A stretch of 55,327 bases of DNA, taken from the NCBI GenBank assembly GCA_016282915.1, contig JAEELW010000112.1, positions 1 to 55,327 on the forward strand. Direction: 5' to 3'. The translations under genes and the position numbers were made by a program. Source of the stretch: Lachnospiraceae bacterium (lineage in GTDB: Bacteria > Bacillota > Clostridia > Lachnospirales > Lachnospiraceae). The notes beneath the pieces were generated by a model. It was given only the letters and a program-made list of their open reading frames with translations. It ran no database searches and was not told the DNA's origin. This document shows, one piece after another, positions 41,446 to 49,920 of this stretch; position 1 is the first letter of the stretch, and each line of letters opens with the position of its first letter.

Positions 41446-42578
41446 TGAATTACAGGATCGAAAAGGATTCGGGAATACCGGCTTATCTGCAGCTCTATCA
41501 CTGCTTTGTGAAGGACATCGTTGCCGGCGTCTATCCCTATGGCAGCCGTCTTCCCTCCAAAAGGACCATAGCGGCGGAAACGGGCGTGAGCGTGATCACG
41601 GCAGACCACGCACTGACTCTTCTGAATGAAGAAGGCTATGCGGAAAGCCGGCAGCGCAGCGGGGTATTTGTGAGCTATCGCGGAGAGGAATTTCCGGGAG
41701 CGGAGCATCTGCAGGAGAACGCGGGAGAAACCGAAAAGAATACCCCGGGGGAGCTGCACGGGCCGGAAATACCGGAGGATGCGGAGACGGATGCACAGGA
41801 TACGGGAGAGTTTCCGTTTTCCGTGCTCGCAAGGACCATGCGGAAGGTGCTTCTGGATTACGGGGAAAGGATCCTGATCAAATCCCCGAACCACGGCTGT
41901 CCGGAGCTGCGGGAAGAGATCTGCCGTTATCTGGCGAGAAGCCGGGGGATCAGTGTAGAGCCCTCCCGGGTGATCCTGGGATCGGGAGCGGAATACCTAT
42001 ACGGACTCATCGCACAGTTTCTCGGCAGCGGGCAGACCGTGGCACTGGAAAAGCCGTCTTACGAAAAGATACGGAAGGTTTATGAGGCCATGGGCCTGCA
42101 CTGCGAGTTCCTGACGATGACCCCGGAAGGGATCTCGGGCCGGGAACTGAAGAACTGCAGCGCAAAGGTACTGCATGTGACCCCGTTTAACAGCTTCCCT
42201 TCGGGGGTGACGGCAGGCATCTCAAAAAAGCTGGAATATCTGCGCTGGGCAAAGGAACGCGGAGGGATCCTGATCGAGGATAATTACGATTCGGAGCTGA
42301 CCGTGTCGAGAAAACAGGAGGAAGCGCTTTTTTCGATGGATCCGGAGGCGCAGGTGATCTATCTGAATACTTTTTCGAGAACGCTTGCGCCTTCCGCCAG
42401 AGCCGCTTATATGCTGCTGCCGCCGTCCCTGGCAGAAGCCTTCCATGAGAAGCTGGGCTTTTATTCCTGCACCCTTCCGATCTTTGACCAGTATGTGCTT
42501 GCGGAGCTGCTGAAAAACGGAGAACTGGAGCGGCATATTAACCGAATACGCAGGAAGCGCAGGGAGAGGAAAGCGTAG
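41445..42578 (+). CDS. MocR-type regulator (GntR HTH plus degenerate aminotransferase domain)
   Basis: 377 residues, shorter than the usual 440-500. The N-terminal winged helix (GIPAYLQLYHCFVKDIVAGVYPYGSRLPSKRTIAAETGVSVITADHAL) is intact. The fold-type I aminotransferase domain follows (GCPELREEICRYLARSRGI, ILGSGAEYLYGLIA, ILIEDNYDSEL). The pyridoxal-phosphate lysine normally found in FSKTLAP is Arg here (NTFSRTLAP, Arg 312), and the last 80-100 residues are absent, ending RRKRRERKA. So it probably cannot form a normal internal aldimine. It likely controls the divergent ECF gene. Confidence 0.85.
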   Translation: MNYRIEKDSGIPAYLQLYHCFVKDIVAGVYPYGSRLPSKRTIAAETGVSVITADHALTLLNEEGYAESRQRSGVFVSYRGEEFPGAEHLQENAGETEKNTPGELHGPEIPEDAETDAQDTGEFPFSVLARTMRKVLLDYGERILIKSPNHGCPELREEICRYLARSRGISVEPSRVILGSGAEYLYGLIAQFLGSGQTVALEKPSYEKIRKVYEAMGLHCEFLTMTPEGISGRELKNCSAKVLHVTPFNSFPSGVTAGISKKLEYLRWAKERGGILIEDNYDSELTVSRKQEEALFSMDPEAQVIYLNTFSRTLAPSARAAYMLLPPSLAEAFHEKLGFYSCTLPIFDQYVLAELLKNGELERHINRIRRKRRERKA

Positions 42579-42650
42579 CTTTTTTGCTGGAATTGGCACT
42601 ATATTCGGAGTATAATAGTTCTGATATACCGGAAAGGGGGATATATTTTT

Positions 42651-44495
42651 ATGGCGGTATTTAAGTGTAAGATGTGCGGCGGTGCCCTGGATGTGAGCGA
42701 AGGCCAGTCCGTAGTGGAATGTGAGTATTGCGGGACGCATCAGACGCTGCCGCGTCTGGATGACGAGCACAAGATCAATCTCTATGACCGGGCAAACCAT
42801 TTCAGACGCTGTAATGAGTTCGATAAGGCGACCTCGATCTATGAGCAGATCCTCACGGAAGACAATACGGATGCGGAATCCTACTGGTCCCTGGTACTGT
42901 GCAGATACGGTATCGAATACGTAGAGGATCCGCTTACGCACAAACGTATCCCCACGGTGAACCGGGCGCAGTTCACTTCGATCTATTCGGATGAGAATTA
43001 TCTCGCAGCGCTGCGTTACGCCGATGAATCCCAGAAAGCGATCTATGAGTCCGAGGCACAGGCCATCGAGGATATCCAGAAAGGTATCCTGGAGATCTCA
43101 TCCAAAGAAGAGCCTTTTGATGTGTTCATCTGCTATAAGGAAAGCGACGAGCGGGGCGGGCGCACCCAGGACAGTGTGCTTGCACAGGAGATCTATTACC
43201 AGCTGACGGAAAAAGGCTATAAGGTATTCTTCTCGAGGATCACGCTGGAGAGCAAGATCGGGCAGCAATATGAGCCGTATATCTTTGCGGCACTGAATTC
43301 GGCAAAGGTCATGGTCATCGTCGGGACGAAGCCGGAATACTTCAACGCGGTCTGGGTAAGGAACGAGTGGAGCCGTTATCTGAAGATCGCCCAGAAGGAT
43401 AAGGGACGCCTCATCATTCCCGCGTATAAGGGGATGGATCCCTACGATCTTCCGGAGAGCCTTTCCTACTATCAGGCACAGGATATGTCCAAGATCGGTT
43501 TTATCCAGGATCTGATCCGGGGGATCGACAAGGTGCTGAGTGACGGCAGGAACAAAGCTGCAGGAGCGGGATCTGAGGATACTTCGAAGGAGCTTGTTTC
43601 CAGTATTGCGGCGATGCTGAAGCGTGGATATATGTCGCTGGAGGATCAGGAGTGGGATATCGCGTACCGCTTTTTCGATCAGGTCCTGAATGCGGATGCG
43701 GAATGCTCGGAAGCTTATCTCGGGCAGGCTCTGGCAGGGGAAAAGGCGAGCAGCGTCGATGAATATGTGGAGCAAAGGCTGAAGGATACGGAGCCGTACG
43801 AAGAAGTACAGCATATGGTTTTGGACGATGAGGAACTGCGGGATGAGATCGCTGACAGGCTGAAGGCAGCGGAACTGAGTGAAAGTGATGTCAGACAGCG
43901 TTTTTACAAGTGTTGTTATTCCACTGCAGCGGAATGCCGCAGAGAGCAGTATGAGATCATAAAGAAGCGTGTGGAGACAAATAAGATGATGAAAAGAGCC
44001 ATCAGCTTTGCCCCCGGCCAGAGGCTTGAACTGCAGGACCGGATCTATGAACGGATGGAAGAACGGATCCGGGAGGCTGAGGAAAAAGATGCAAAAGCAC
44101 GGGAGGCTGCAAAGGAGCAGTTCCTGGAGATGCTTTCGAAGACGATCGAAGCGATGGGGGTTGAAAAAAGGTATAGGTATGAAAAAGCCGTCCATATTTA
44201 TGAAAACGGGGAGTATATGAGGAATGCCGGTTCTATTCTGGGGATTGCAAAAGAAGGCGTGACATTGGAAGAGCTCCTGAGCAGATTTGAGAAACTAGGG
44301 GACTATATGGATGCCCCGGCGTACTGTTACCGGATCACGGAACAGATCACGCGTGAGAAGCAGCAGTTGCGGGTTCTTATGGACCGGAAGAATGAGATCA
44401 TGAACCGTTTTGAAAAAGCGAAAAGATCGGAGTATATCCGGCTCAAACAGGAACTGGAACAGATAAATGATATGCTGAGCCGTCTCGGACGGTAG
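42651..44495 (+). CDS. Zinc-ribbon, helical-repeat and TIR-domain protein (first TIR paralogue)
   Basis: 614 residues. Zinc ribbon with Cys 6, 9, 24, 27; a helical region like one or two TPR units (FDKATSIYEQILTEDNTDAESYWSLVL, about 50-90); TIR domain at about 155-295 starting EPFDVFICYKESDE, with FFSRITLE, YEPYIFAALNSAKVMVIVGT and WVRNEWSRYL, where Glu 239 is at the place of the NAD-cleaving Glu of active TIRs. The C-terminal 300 residues are helical and charged with further repeat-like pairs (FFDQVLNADAECSEAYLGQAL). No signal peptide or membrane helix. A TATAAT at 42611 and GGAAAGGGGG lie upstream. The SPFH gene follows after 35 bases. Confidence 0.87.
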   Translation: MAVFKCKMCGGALDVSEGQSVVECEYCGTHQTLPRLDDEHKINLYDRANHFRRCNEFDKATSIYEQILTEDNTDAESYWSLVLCRYGIEYVEDPLTHKRIPTVNRAQFTSIYSDENYLAALRYADESQKAIYESEAQAIEDIQKGILEISSKEEPFDVFICYKESDERGGRTQDSVLAQEIYYQLTEKGYKVFFSRITLESKIGQQYEPYIFAALNSAKVMVIVGTKPEYFNAVWVRNEWSRYLKIAQKDKGRLIIPAYKGMDPYDLPESLSYYQAQDMSKIGFIQDLIRGIDKVLSDGRNKAAGAGSEDTSKELVSSIAAMLKRGYMSLEDQEWDIAYRFFDQVLNADAECSEAYLGQALAGEKASSVDEYVEQRLKDTEPYEEVQHMVLDDEELRDEIADRLKAAELSESDVRQRFYKCCYSTAAECRREQYEIIKKRVETNKMMKRAISFAPGQRLELQDRIYERMEERIREAEEKDAKAREAAKEQFLEMLSKTIEAMGVEKRYRYEKAVHIYENGEYMRNAGSILGIAKEGVTLEELLSRFEKLGDYMDAPAYCYRITEQITREKQQLRVLMDRKNEIMNRFEKAKRSEYIRLKQELEQINDMLSRLGR

Positions 44496-44530
44496 CAGTG
44501 ACAGAAGATCTGTAAAGGAGGATTTGATCC

Positions 44531-46003
44531 ATGGCATTATCGGAACTTATAAAATTTGAGGGTGATAATTCATCGTTTATCTGGAAGTTTCCGCATGAAG
44601 ATTTCAACTGCATGACGGAGCTGATCGTTCATGAGAGCCAGGAGGCGATCTTCCTCGCGAACGGCGTGACCAGTGACGTGCTCGGACCCGGCCGTTATAA
44701 GCTGGATTCAACAAATATACCGATCCTGACCAACCTTCTCAATATCGTGACCGGTACCAGTGTTTTCCATTGTGAAGTCTACTTTGTCAATAAGACCGTT
44801 CAGATGGCGGTCAAATGGGGAACGGATACCAAGGTCCGTTTCGTGGAGCCGACCTACGGGGTGCCGGTGGAGCTGGGGGCATCCGGTGAGATGAATCTTT
44901 CTGTCAGCGACGGGAAGAAGCTTCTGACAAAGCTTGTGGGAACCACGAAGGGGATTGCCTGGGATGATGATAAAGGAGGCTTCTCCAAGTCTCTCCAGCA
45001 GGCCTTCCGGCCGATGATCGCCACGGCGGTAAAGAGCAATCTGGCGGCAGCGATCAAACAGAGAAACATCGATATCGTTGAGGTAGACGAGCATCTGGAA
45101 GAACTGTCCGAGGACCTGAAGGACAAGATCCTCCCCGGTTTCTGGGAATTCGGACTGACGATCCCCCAGTTCTATCTGTCGAATGTGGTCCTGCCGGAAA
45201 CGGATCCGAATTTCAAAAAGCTCCGTGAACTGCATACGATAAATCTTGCCAAACGCTTTGCCGCTGCGGATGCGGAGAGAAAGAAAGCAGAGGTTGCGGC
45301 GGACGCCAGTGTGCAGATGGCTTCGGCAGAGGCGAATGCCAAAGTGATCGCGGCACAGCGGGAAGCGGTTCTTGAAGAGCAGACAACGAAAACGGAGATC
45401 GCCAAGAAAGACGCGGAGCGCCAGATCATCCAGGCACAGGTGAAAGCCCAGGAAAAACAGATACTGGGGCAGGCAGACGCCGCAGTAATGGAGTTTACGG
45501 GTCAGGCGGAAGCGGAAGTGATGAAGATGAAAGGCTATACGCAGAAGGATGCCTTCCGGGTCGAGGTGCAGAAAGCCTATGCCGAAGGGCTCGGAAATAT
45601 GGGACCTTCCGGCGGAGGGAGTGTCGTCGGGGACATGGTCGGACTGGGCGTAGGTCTTTCGGCAGCCAGGGCGATCGTGCCGCAGTTCAGCGGCATGATG
45701 GATGGGATCGGTCTGCAGGAAAAAGAGGAAGAGGATAATGCAGCCGGGCCGGGGGGCTGGAAGTGCAGCTGCGGAAATACGGTCAGGATCGGGCTTTTCT
45801 GCAACATGTGCGGGGCAAGGAAACCGACGCCCCTGCAGGAGAGCTGGGACTGCCCTTGCGGAAACAAGGGGATCATCGGGCTTTTCTGCAATATGTGCGG
45901 AGCGAAAAAACCGGAAGGCACAAATGAGAGCTGGGACTGCTCCTGCGGCAACAAGGGCATCGTCGGAAACTTCTGCAATATGTGCGGAAAAAAGCGTGAG
46001 TAA
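44531..46003 (+). CDS. SPFH/band-7 protein with three C-terminal zinc ribbons (YdjI/virion-core type)
   Basis: 490 residues. The N-terminal SPFH part begins SSFIWKFPHEDFNCMTELIVHESQEAIFLANG and runs to about residue 230 (LPGFWEFGLTIPQFYLSNVVLPE). A long Ala/Glu/Lys coiled coil (KKAEVAADASVQMASAEANAKVIAAQ...) follows, then a Gly-rich hydrophobic link (VVGDMVGLGVGLSAARAIVP). Three ribbons of form W-x-C-x-C-G-N...F-C-N-M-C-G close the protein. SPFH proteins polymerise on membranes into cages or microdomains. Placed between two TIR proteins that carry zinc ribbons too, it is probably their scaffold (inference). AAAGGAGG precedes the ATG. Confidence 0.87.
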   Translation: MALSELIKFEGDNSSFIWKFPHEDFNCMTELIVHESQEAIFLANGVTSDVLGPGRYKLDSTNIPILTNLLNIVTGTSVFHCEVYFVNKTVQMAVKWGTDTKVRFVEPTYGVPVELGASGEMNLSVSDGKKLLTKLVGTTKGIAWDDDKGGFSKSLQQAFRPMIATAVKSNLAAAIKQRNIDIVEVDEHLEELSEDLKDKILPGFWEFGLTIPQFYLSNVVLPETDPNFKKLRELHTINLAKRFAAADAERKKAEVAADASVQMASAEANAKVIAAQREAVLEEQTTKTEIAKKDAERQIIQAQVKAQEKQILGQADAAVMEFTGQAEAEVMKMKGYTQKDAFRVEVQKAYAEGLGNMGPSGGGSVVGDMVGLGVGLSAARAIVPQFSGMMDGIGLQEKEEEDNAAGPGGWKCSCGNTVRIGLFCNMCGARKPTPLQESWDCPCGNKGIIGLFCNMCGAKKPEGTNESWDCSCGNKGIVGNFCNMCGKKRE

Positions 46004-46023
46004 TTGTTTATGCGGAGGCCATA

Positions 46024-47778
46024 ATGATCCTGAAATGCAAAATATGCGGCGGGGATATTGAGGTTTCGGAGGACAGGACCTTCGGAAACTGTATGTACTG
46101 CGGGAATGCTATGACCTTTCCGCGCCTGGATGACGAACAGAGAGCAAATATGTTCAACCGCGGAAACCAGTACCGGAGGATGGGGGATTTTGACCGCGCG
46201 GTTTCCGTTTATGAGCAGATCATCCGCGAGAATAATGAAGATGCGGAGGCACACTGGTGCTGCGCACTGTCGAGATTCGGGATCGAGTATGTCGAAGATC
46301 CCGCGACCTTTGAATGGCTGCCCACCTGCCACAGACTGAGTTTCGATTCTTTCCTGGAAGACATGGATTATCTGGCAGCGCTGGAGTATTCCGAGGGGAT
46401 CGAAAAAAAGCAATACATACGGGATGCGTCAAAGATCGTTGAGGTGCAGAGGGGAATACTGAAGACCTCGCAGAACGAGGAGCCCTTTGACGTGTTTATC
46501 TGTTACAAAGAGTCGACGGACAGAGGAGAGCGGACGACGGACAGCGTTCTTGCCCAGGAGATCTACTATCATCTGACGGACAGGGGATACCGGGTCTTTT
46601 TCTCCAGGATCACGCTGGAGGATAAAGTCGGGATGGAATATGAGCCCTATATCTTTGCCGCATTGAACTCGGCGAAGGTGATGATCGTCATAGGGACGCG
46701 GAAGGAGTACATGGAGGCGGTCTGGGTCAAGAATGAATGGAGCAGGTATCTTTCCATCATGAGAAAAGACCGTGACCGTGTCATCCTGCCCTGTTACAGG
46801 GATATGGATCCTTACGATATGCCGGAGGCACTTTCCGTGCTGCAGTCGTATGATATGAGTAAGATCGGCTTCATGCAGGATCTGGTGCGCGGTATCGGAA
46901 AGATCGTAAATTTCGCGAAAGAGGAAAATACACAGAACACTGCGGAAGACAGTCTTTACAGAGGCAACCCGATCGAACCCCTGATAAAGAGGATACAGAT
47001 CTTTCTGGAAGACAGCGATTTTGCCAAAGCCGATGAATATTGTGAAAAGATCCTGAATACGGATCCCGAGAATGTGAAGGCGTATCTCTATAAGTGCATG
47101 GCGGCAGAAGGTGCACGGAATGAGCAGGAGCTTTTACGGGCCGGTAGCAGGATACGGGAGAATAAGGATTTCCAAAAGGCACTCCGTTTTGCCGCTGATG
47201 AGGAAAAAGCAGAGCTGGAGCAGATCCTTAATGATGCCGTTGAGTGTGAAAAAGAACAGAAGTATACCTGTGCCTGCGAGCTTTCCGCTGACGAGGAAAA
47301 TATAAAGAATATCTGTGATGCATACTGCTGTTTCAGGGATCTGGGAGACTACCGGGATGCACAGGACAGAAAGACGGATCTCGAAACGAGGATCATCCTT
47401 CCCAGGTATAATACTGTTGCGGAAAAGGCGAGAAATGCCAGGAGGTATTCCGAGCTGCAGGAATCGGAAGCAGAGATCGAGCTGTTTACCGAATGTTTTC
47501 CCGGTGCACGGAAATTCCGGGAATGGCTGCAGCAGTATCGGGCCACCTGGAGACCGACACTGGAAAGTATCCTTGGAAAAGCAGACAGCTACCGGAATGC
47601 TATAGAGATCTATAAGGATATAGAAACGGATTGCGCGGTTTTGCTTGAGGATGAGAAACACGCGGAGTTTGCGAAGAAACTTAACAATCTCCGGCTTTTT
47701 GAAAAATACTACGGGAATGCAAAAGAAAGTATGCTGAGGCTGATCCGCGAGTACTGTGAGAATACCGCTGACGACTGA
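46024..47778 (+). CDS. Zinc-ribbon, helical-repeat and TIR-domain protein (second TIR paralogue)
   Basis: 584 residues. Same order as the protein at 42651: zinc ribbon (Cys 5, 8, 23, 26), helical unit (FDRAVSVYEQIIRENNEDAEAHWCCAL), TIR at about 154-290 (EEPFDVFICYKEST, FFSRITLED, AALNSAKVMIVIGT, WVKNEWSRYL with Glu 238). The first 290 residues of the two proteins align over their whole length, but the C-terminal parts differ and this one has its own helical, Cys-containing repeats. So a duplication was followed by divergence of the C-terminal, perhaps sensor, part. It lies 20 bases after the SPFH gene. Confidence 0.87.
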   Translation: MILKCKICGGDIEVSEDRTFGNCMYCGNAMTFPRLDDEQRANMFNRGNQYRRMGDFDRAVSVYEQIIRENNEDAEAHWCCALSRFGIEYVEDPATFEWLPTCHRLSFDSFLEDMDYLAALEYSEGIEKKQYIRDASKIVEVQRGILKTSQNEEPFDVFICYKESTDRGERTTDSVLAQEIYYHLTDRGYRVFFSRITLEDKVGMEYEPYIFAALNSAKVMIVIGTRKEYMEAVWVKNEWSRYLSIMRKDRDRVILPCYRDMDPYDMPEALSVLQSYDMSKIGFMQDLVRGIGKIVNFAKEENTQNTAEDSLYRGNPIEPLIKRIQIFLEDSDFAKADEYCEKILNTDPENVKAYLYKCMAAEGARNEQELLRAGSRIRENKDFQKALRFAADEEKAELEQILNDAVECEKEQKYTCACELSADEENIKNICDAYCCFRDLGDYRDAQDRKTDLETRIILPRYNTVAEKARNARRYSELQESEAEIELFTECFPGARKFREWLQQYRATWRPTLESILGKADSYRNAIEIYKDIETDCAVLLEDEKHAEFAKKLNNLRLFEKYYGNAKESMLRLIREYCENTADD

Positions 47779-47847
47779 AAGCTGAGGAAAGATGCCGGTA
47801 TTCCCTTTCAACTGTCTGCTCCCGGAGAAGCCGGGGTACAGTAAAGC

Positions 47848-48450
47848 ATGAAAGATTTTCATACGCTTTTTACGGTCATCATCATCCTGGGCTTTATCAT
47901 CTTTGTGGTCCGGAGACAGATGGGACCGACGGCCAATAAAAGAACGATCGATGAGAGCATCGCGCTGCTGCAGCGAAGGCTGTCCGGTGCCCGGGGCGCT
48001 TACGTACCGGCGTCCGGGATCTATGAAGCGTTTAAGGAGGATTGCACGGATCCGTACAATCTGCGGAACATGGCTTACGACATTCTATCCCATTGCGGGA
48101 TGACCGCATCGGGACTGGAACTGCGCTCACAGGAGGTGCTGGATTCCGAAGGCGCGGCCGGGACCTACAGCCATCAGAACGGGATCAGTACGATCACGAT
48201 ACGTGTGAGCAGATACGCCAGGGATAATGTCGTCCTCGCGGTACTGATCCACGAATGCATGCATTATTTTCTGCGCCATTCCGGCATCTCTTTTTCCGAT
48301 ACGCACGAAAACGAGATCCTCACGGATACCGCAACGGTCTACATGGGATTTTTCGAGTATATGTATCACGGTTATATCATGGTGGGATATTTAAGGGACA
48401 GTGAACTTCTGTATGTAAAGAAGGCGCTGGAAGCGGATCAGTCTTTATAA
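47848..48450 (+). CDS. Membrane-anchored HExxH metalloprotease-like protein
   Basis: 200 residues. One N-terminal membrane helix (LFTVIIILGFIIFVV), then a soluble part with HECMH at 135-139 (LIHECMHYFLRHSG) and downstream acidic residues in HENEILTD (Glu 154/156, Asp 160) that could complete a zinc site of gluzincin type. It follows the second TIR gene by 69 bases without a visible terminator, so it may belong to the cassette. It converges with, and overlaps by 13 bases, the DUF3810 gene. Family not named with certainty. Confidence 0.75.
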   Translation: MKDFHTLFTVIIILGFIIFVVRRQMGPTANKRTIDESIALLQRRLSGARGAYVPASGIYEAFKEDCTDPYNLRNMAYDILSHCGMTASGLELRSQEVLDSEGAAGTYSHQNGISTITIRVSRYARDNVVLAVLIHECMHYFLRHSGISFSDTHENEILTDTATVYMGFFEYMYHGYIMVGYLRDSELLYVKKALEADQSL

Positions 48451-49667
48451 TAATACTGAAGCAGAAGGAGTACGACGCCGTCGTAGGAATACTCCTGAAG
48501 GATCTCGCCCTGTATGCGCCAGCCCTGCGTGGCGGTATCTTCGATGATCTTGTTTACGGCGGGCAGCTCATCGATCAGATGCGAGTCTTCATCATAACGC
48601 TCTTCTTCGACATCGTTTCCGGCGTCGTTGATATACCAGGCGCGTTCGCTCAGATCCGGATCCTCTCCGAAATACTGCTTCACGATTTCTTTTGCGCGCT
48701 TCATATCTTCTTTTGTTTTCATCTCCGGCCAGACCACTTCACCGGAGGCGATCAGTTTGTCCAGCTCGCCGTCACGCGCTTCGATATAGGCGTCAAACAT
48801 ATAGTAGTACATATCAATGCAGGCCGACAGGCGCAGATACGGATCTTTGCTGCGGCTTAAAGCCAGCTGGCTTAGGAAATTGGCCTCGTTTTCCTTGTAA
48901 TAGCCTTTATGATGCGAATACTCATGGGCGTACAGGACCGGCTCATAGAGTGGCGACAGATAGCGGTTGTTGGTAGGTTCCATCGTATAGGGATAGTTGT
49001 ATCCGCCGATATTCATGCGCTCAAGGATATCCGAGCAGATCGCAGCCTTTACGGGCGGATAATAGCCGGATAGACGGCCGTATTCCCCGCTCAGAGCCTC
49101 CAGTTCCTTTGCGGCCAGCTCCATATTTTTTCCCGGACTGTAAAATTCAACCGTACCGTCTTCCGCGATCGCGATCTCTTCTGCCGCAGAATTTCCTTTT
49201 TCGATGATATCCAGAAGGACGGCTTCGACTTCTTCAAAAGTGAATTGTGTTCTCAAAGCCGGATCGCCCTGCCCCAGAACGGTTCCGTTAAACGGGACGA
49301 ACCAGGTGATCATATAAGTGAGAAGGATGCCAAGGACGGCATCTCCAAGCTTTTTATAATATCCGATACAGAATCGGCGGAAGCGCGCTTTTTTCCGGAA
49401 GATGATGAGAAAAGGGAGCAGCAGGATCGCAGCGATCACCATGAGTATCCCCAGATACATGAGGATCTCGCCGACAGCAAAGGGAAAAAGCCCGGTGATG
49501 TGGCTGATCACGTCGCACAGTATGGGATAGATGTGATCGGTATACCAGTCACAGAAAGCCGGCGAGAGCGTGGAGAGCGCCAGCGCAAGGATCAGGGCCA
49601 GCGAGATCAGCACGTTTTTCAGGTAGGGGGGCATTGTTTTTTTGATCTGTTCTTCTTCCATATCCAT
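48438..49667 (-). CDS. DUF3810 membrane protein with HExxH motif
   Basis: 409 residues. Three membrane helices in the first 125 residues, then a large domain with HEYSH at 248-252 (AHEYSHHKGYYKENEANF), giving two His and nearby Glu 259/261, the pattern of a zinc peptidase. DUF3810 proteins are found in Firmicutes and Bacteroidetes and have no established substrate. Two HExxH membrane proteins thus face each other tail to tail here. The gene is monocistronic on the minus strand. Confidence 0.82.
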   Translation of the reverse strand: MDMEEEQIKKTMPPYLKNVLISLALILALALSTLSPAFCDWYTDHIYPILCDVISHITGLFPFAVGEILMYLGILMVIAAILLLPFLIIFRKKARFRRFCIGYYKKLGDAVLGILLTYMITWFVPFNGTVLGQGDPALRTQFTFEEVEAVLLDIIEKGNSAAEEIAIAEDGTVEFYSPGKNMELAAKELEALSGEYGRLSGYYPPVKAAICSDILERMNIGGYNYPYTMEPTNNRYLSPLYEPVLYAHEYSHHKGYYKENEANFLSQLALSRSKDPYLRLSACIDMYYYMFDAYIEARDGELDKLIASGEVVWPEMKTKEDMKRAKEIVKQYFGEDPDLSERAWYINDAGNDVEEERYDEDSHLIDELPAVNKIIEDTATQGWRIQGEILQEYSYDGVVLLLLQYYYKD

Positions 49668-49920
49668 AAACTAAAGCTTATAACAGCTTGCGTAAGCTGT
49701 CAATGAGATAGATTTTTCGGGGGAAATGTGCTATACTGGTTAACGTTTATGAATACCGCAGGCATGAGTTTGCGTTAACTGTATATACCGCGGCCATAAA
49801 TCAGAAACGGCAGTTAATCTCGTTCGAGAGTATAAAAGGGGCTTGTTGGGCCGGGAGACCGCAGCAATGCATGCTGCGGATTCCTGTTTTGTCAGACCTC
49901 TTATGGAAAGGAGAGTTCCC
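49668..49920 (+). promoter_or_regulatory. Leader region of the surface-protein and sigma-factor genes
   Basis: No gene. TATACT near 49734 is a possible -10. GTTAACG (about 49739) and CGTTAAC (about 49773) form an inverted repeat. CCGCAGCA / TGCTGCGG at 49859-49879 around ATGCA is a strong hairpin, followed by only a weak T-run. AAAGGAG lies just before the ATG at 49921. Confidence 0.4.

Noticed and set aside
42651-47778. Known Thoeris or CBASS system
   Set aside because: No ThsA-like SIR2/SLOG effector, cyclase, ubiquitin-like or HORMA gene is adjacent; SPFH with zinc ribbons is not part of those systems.
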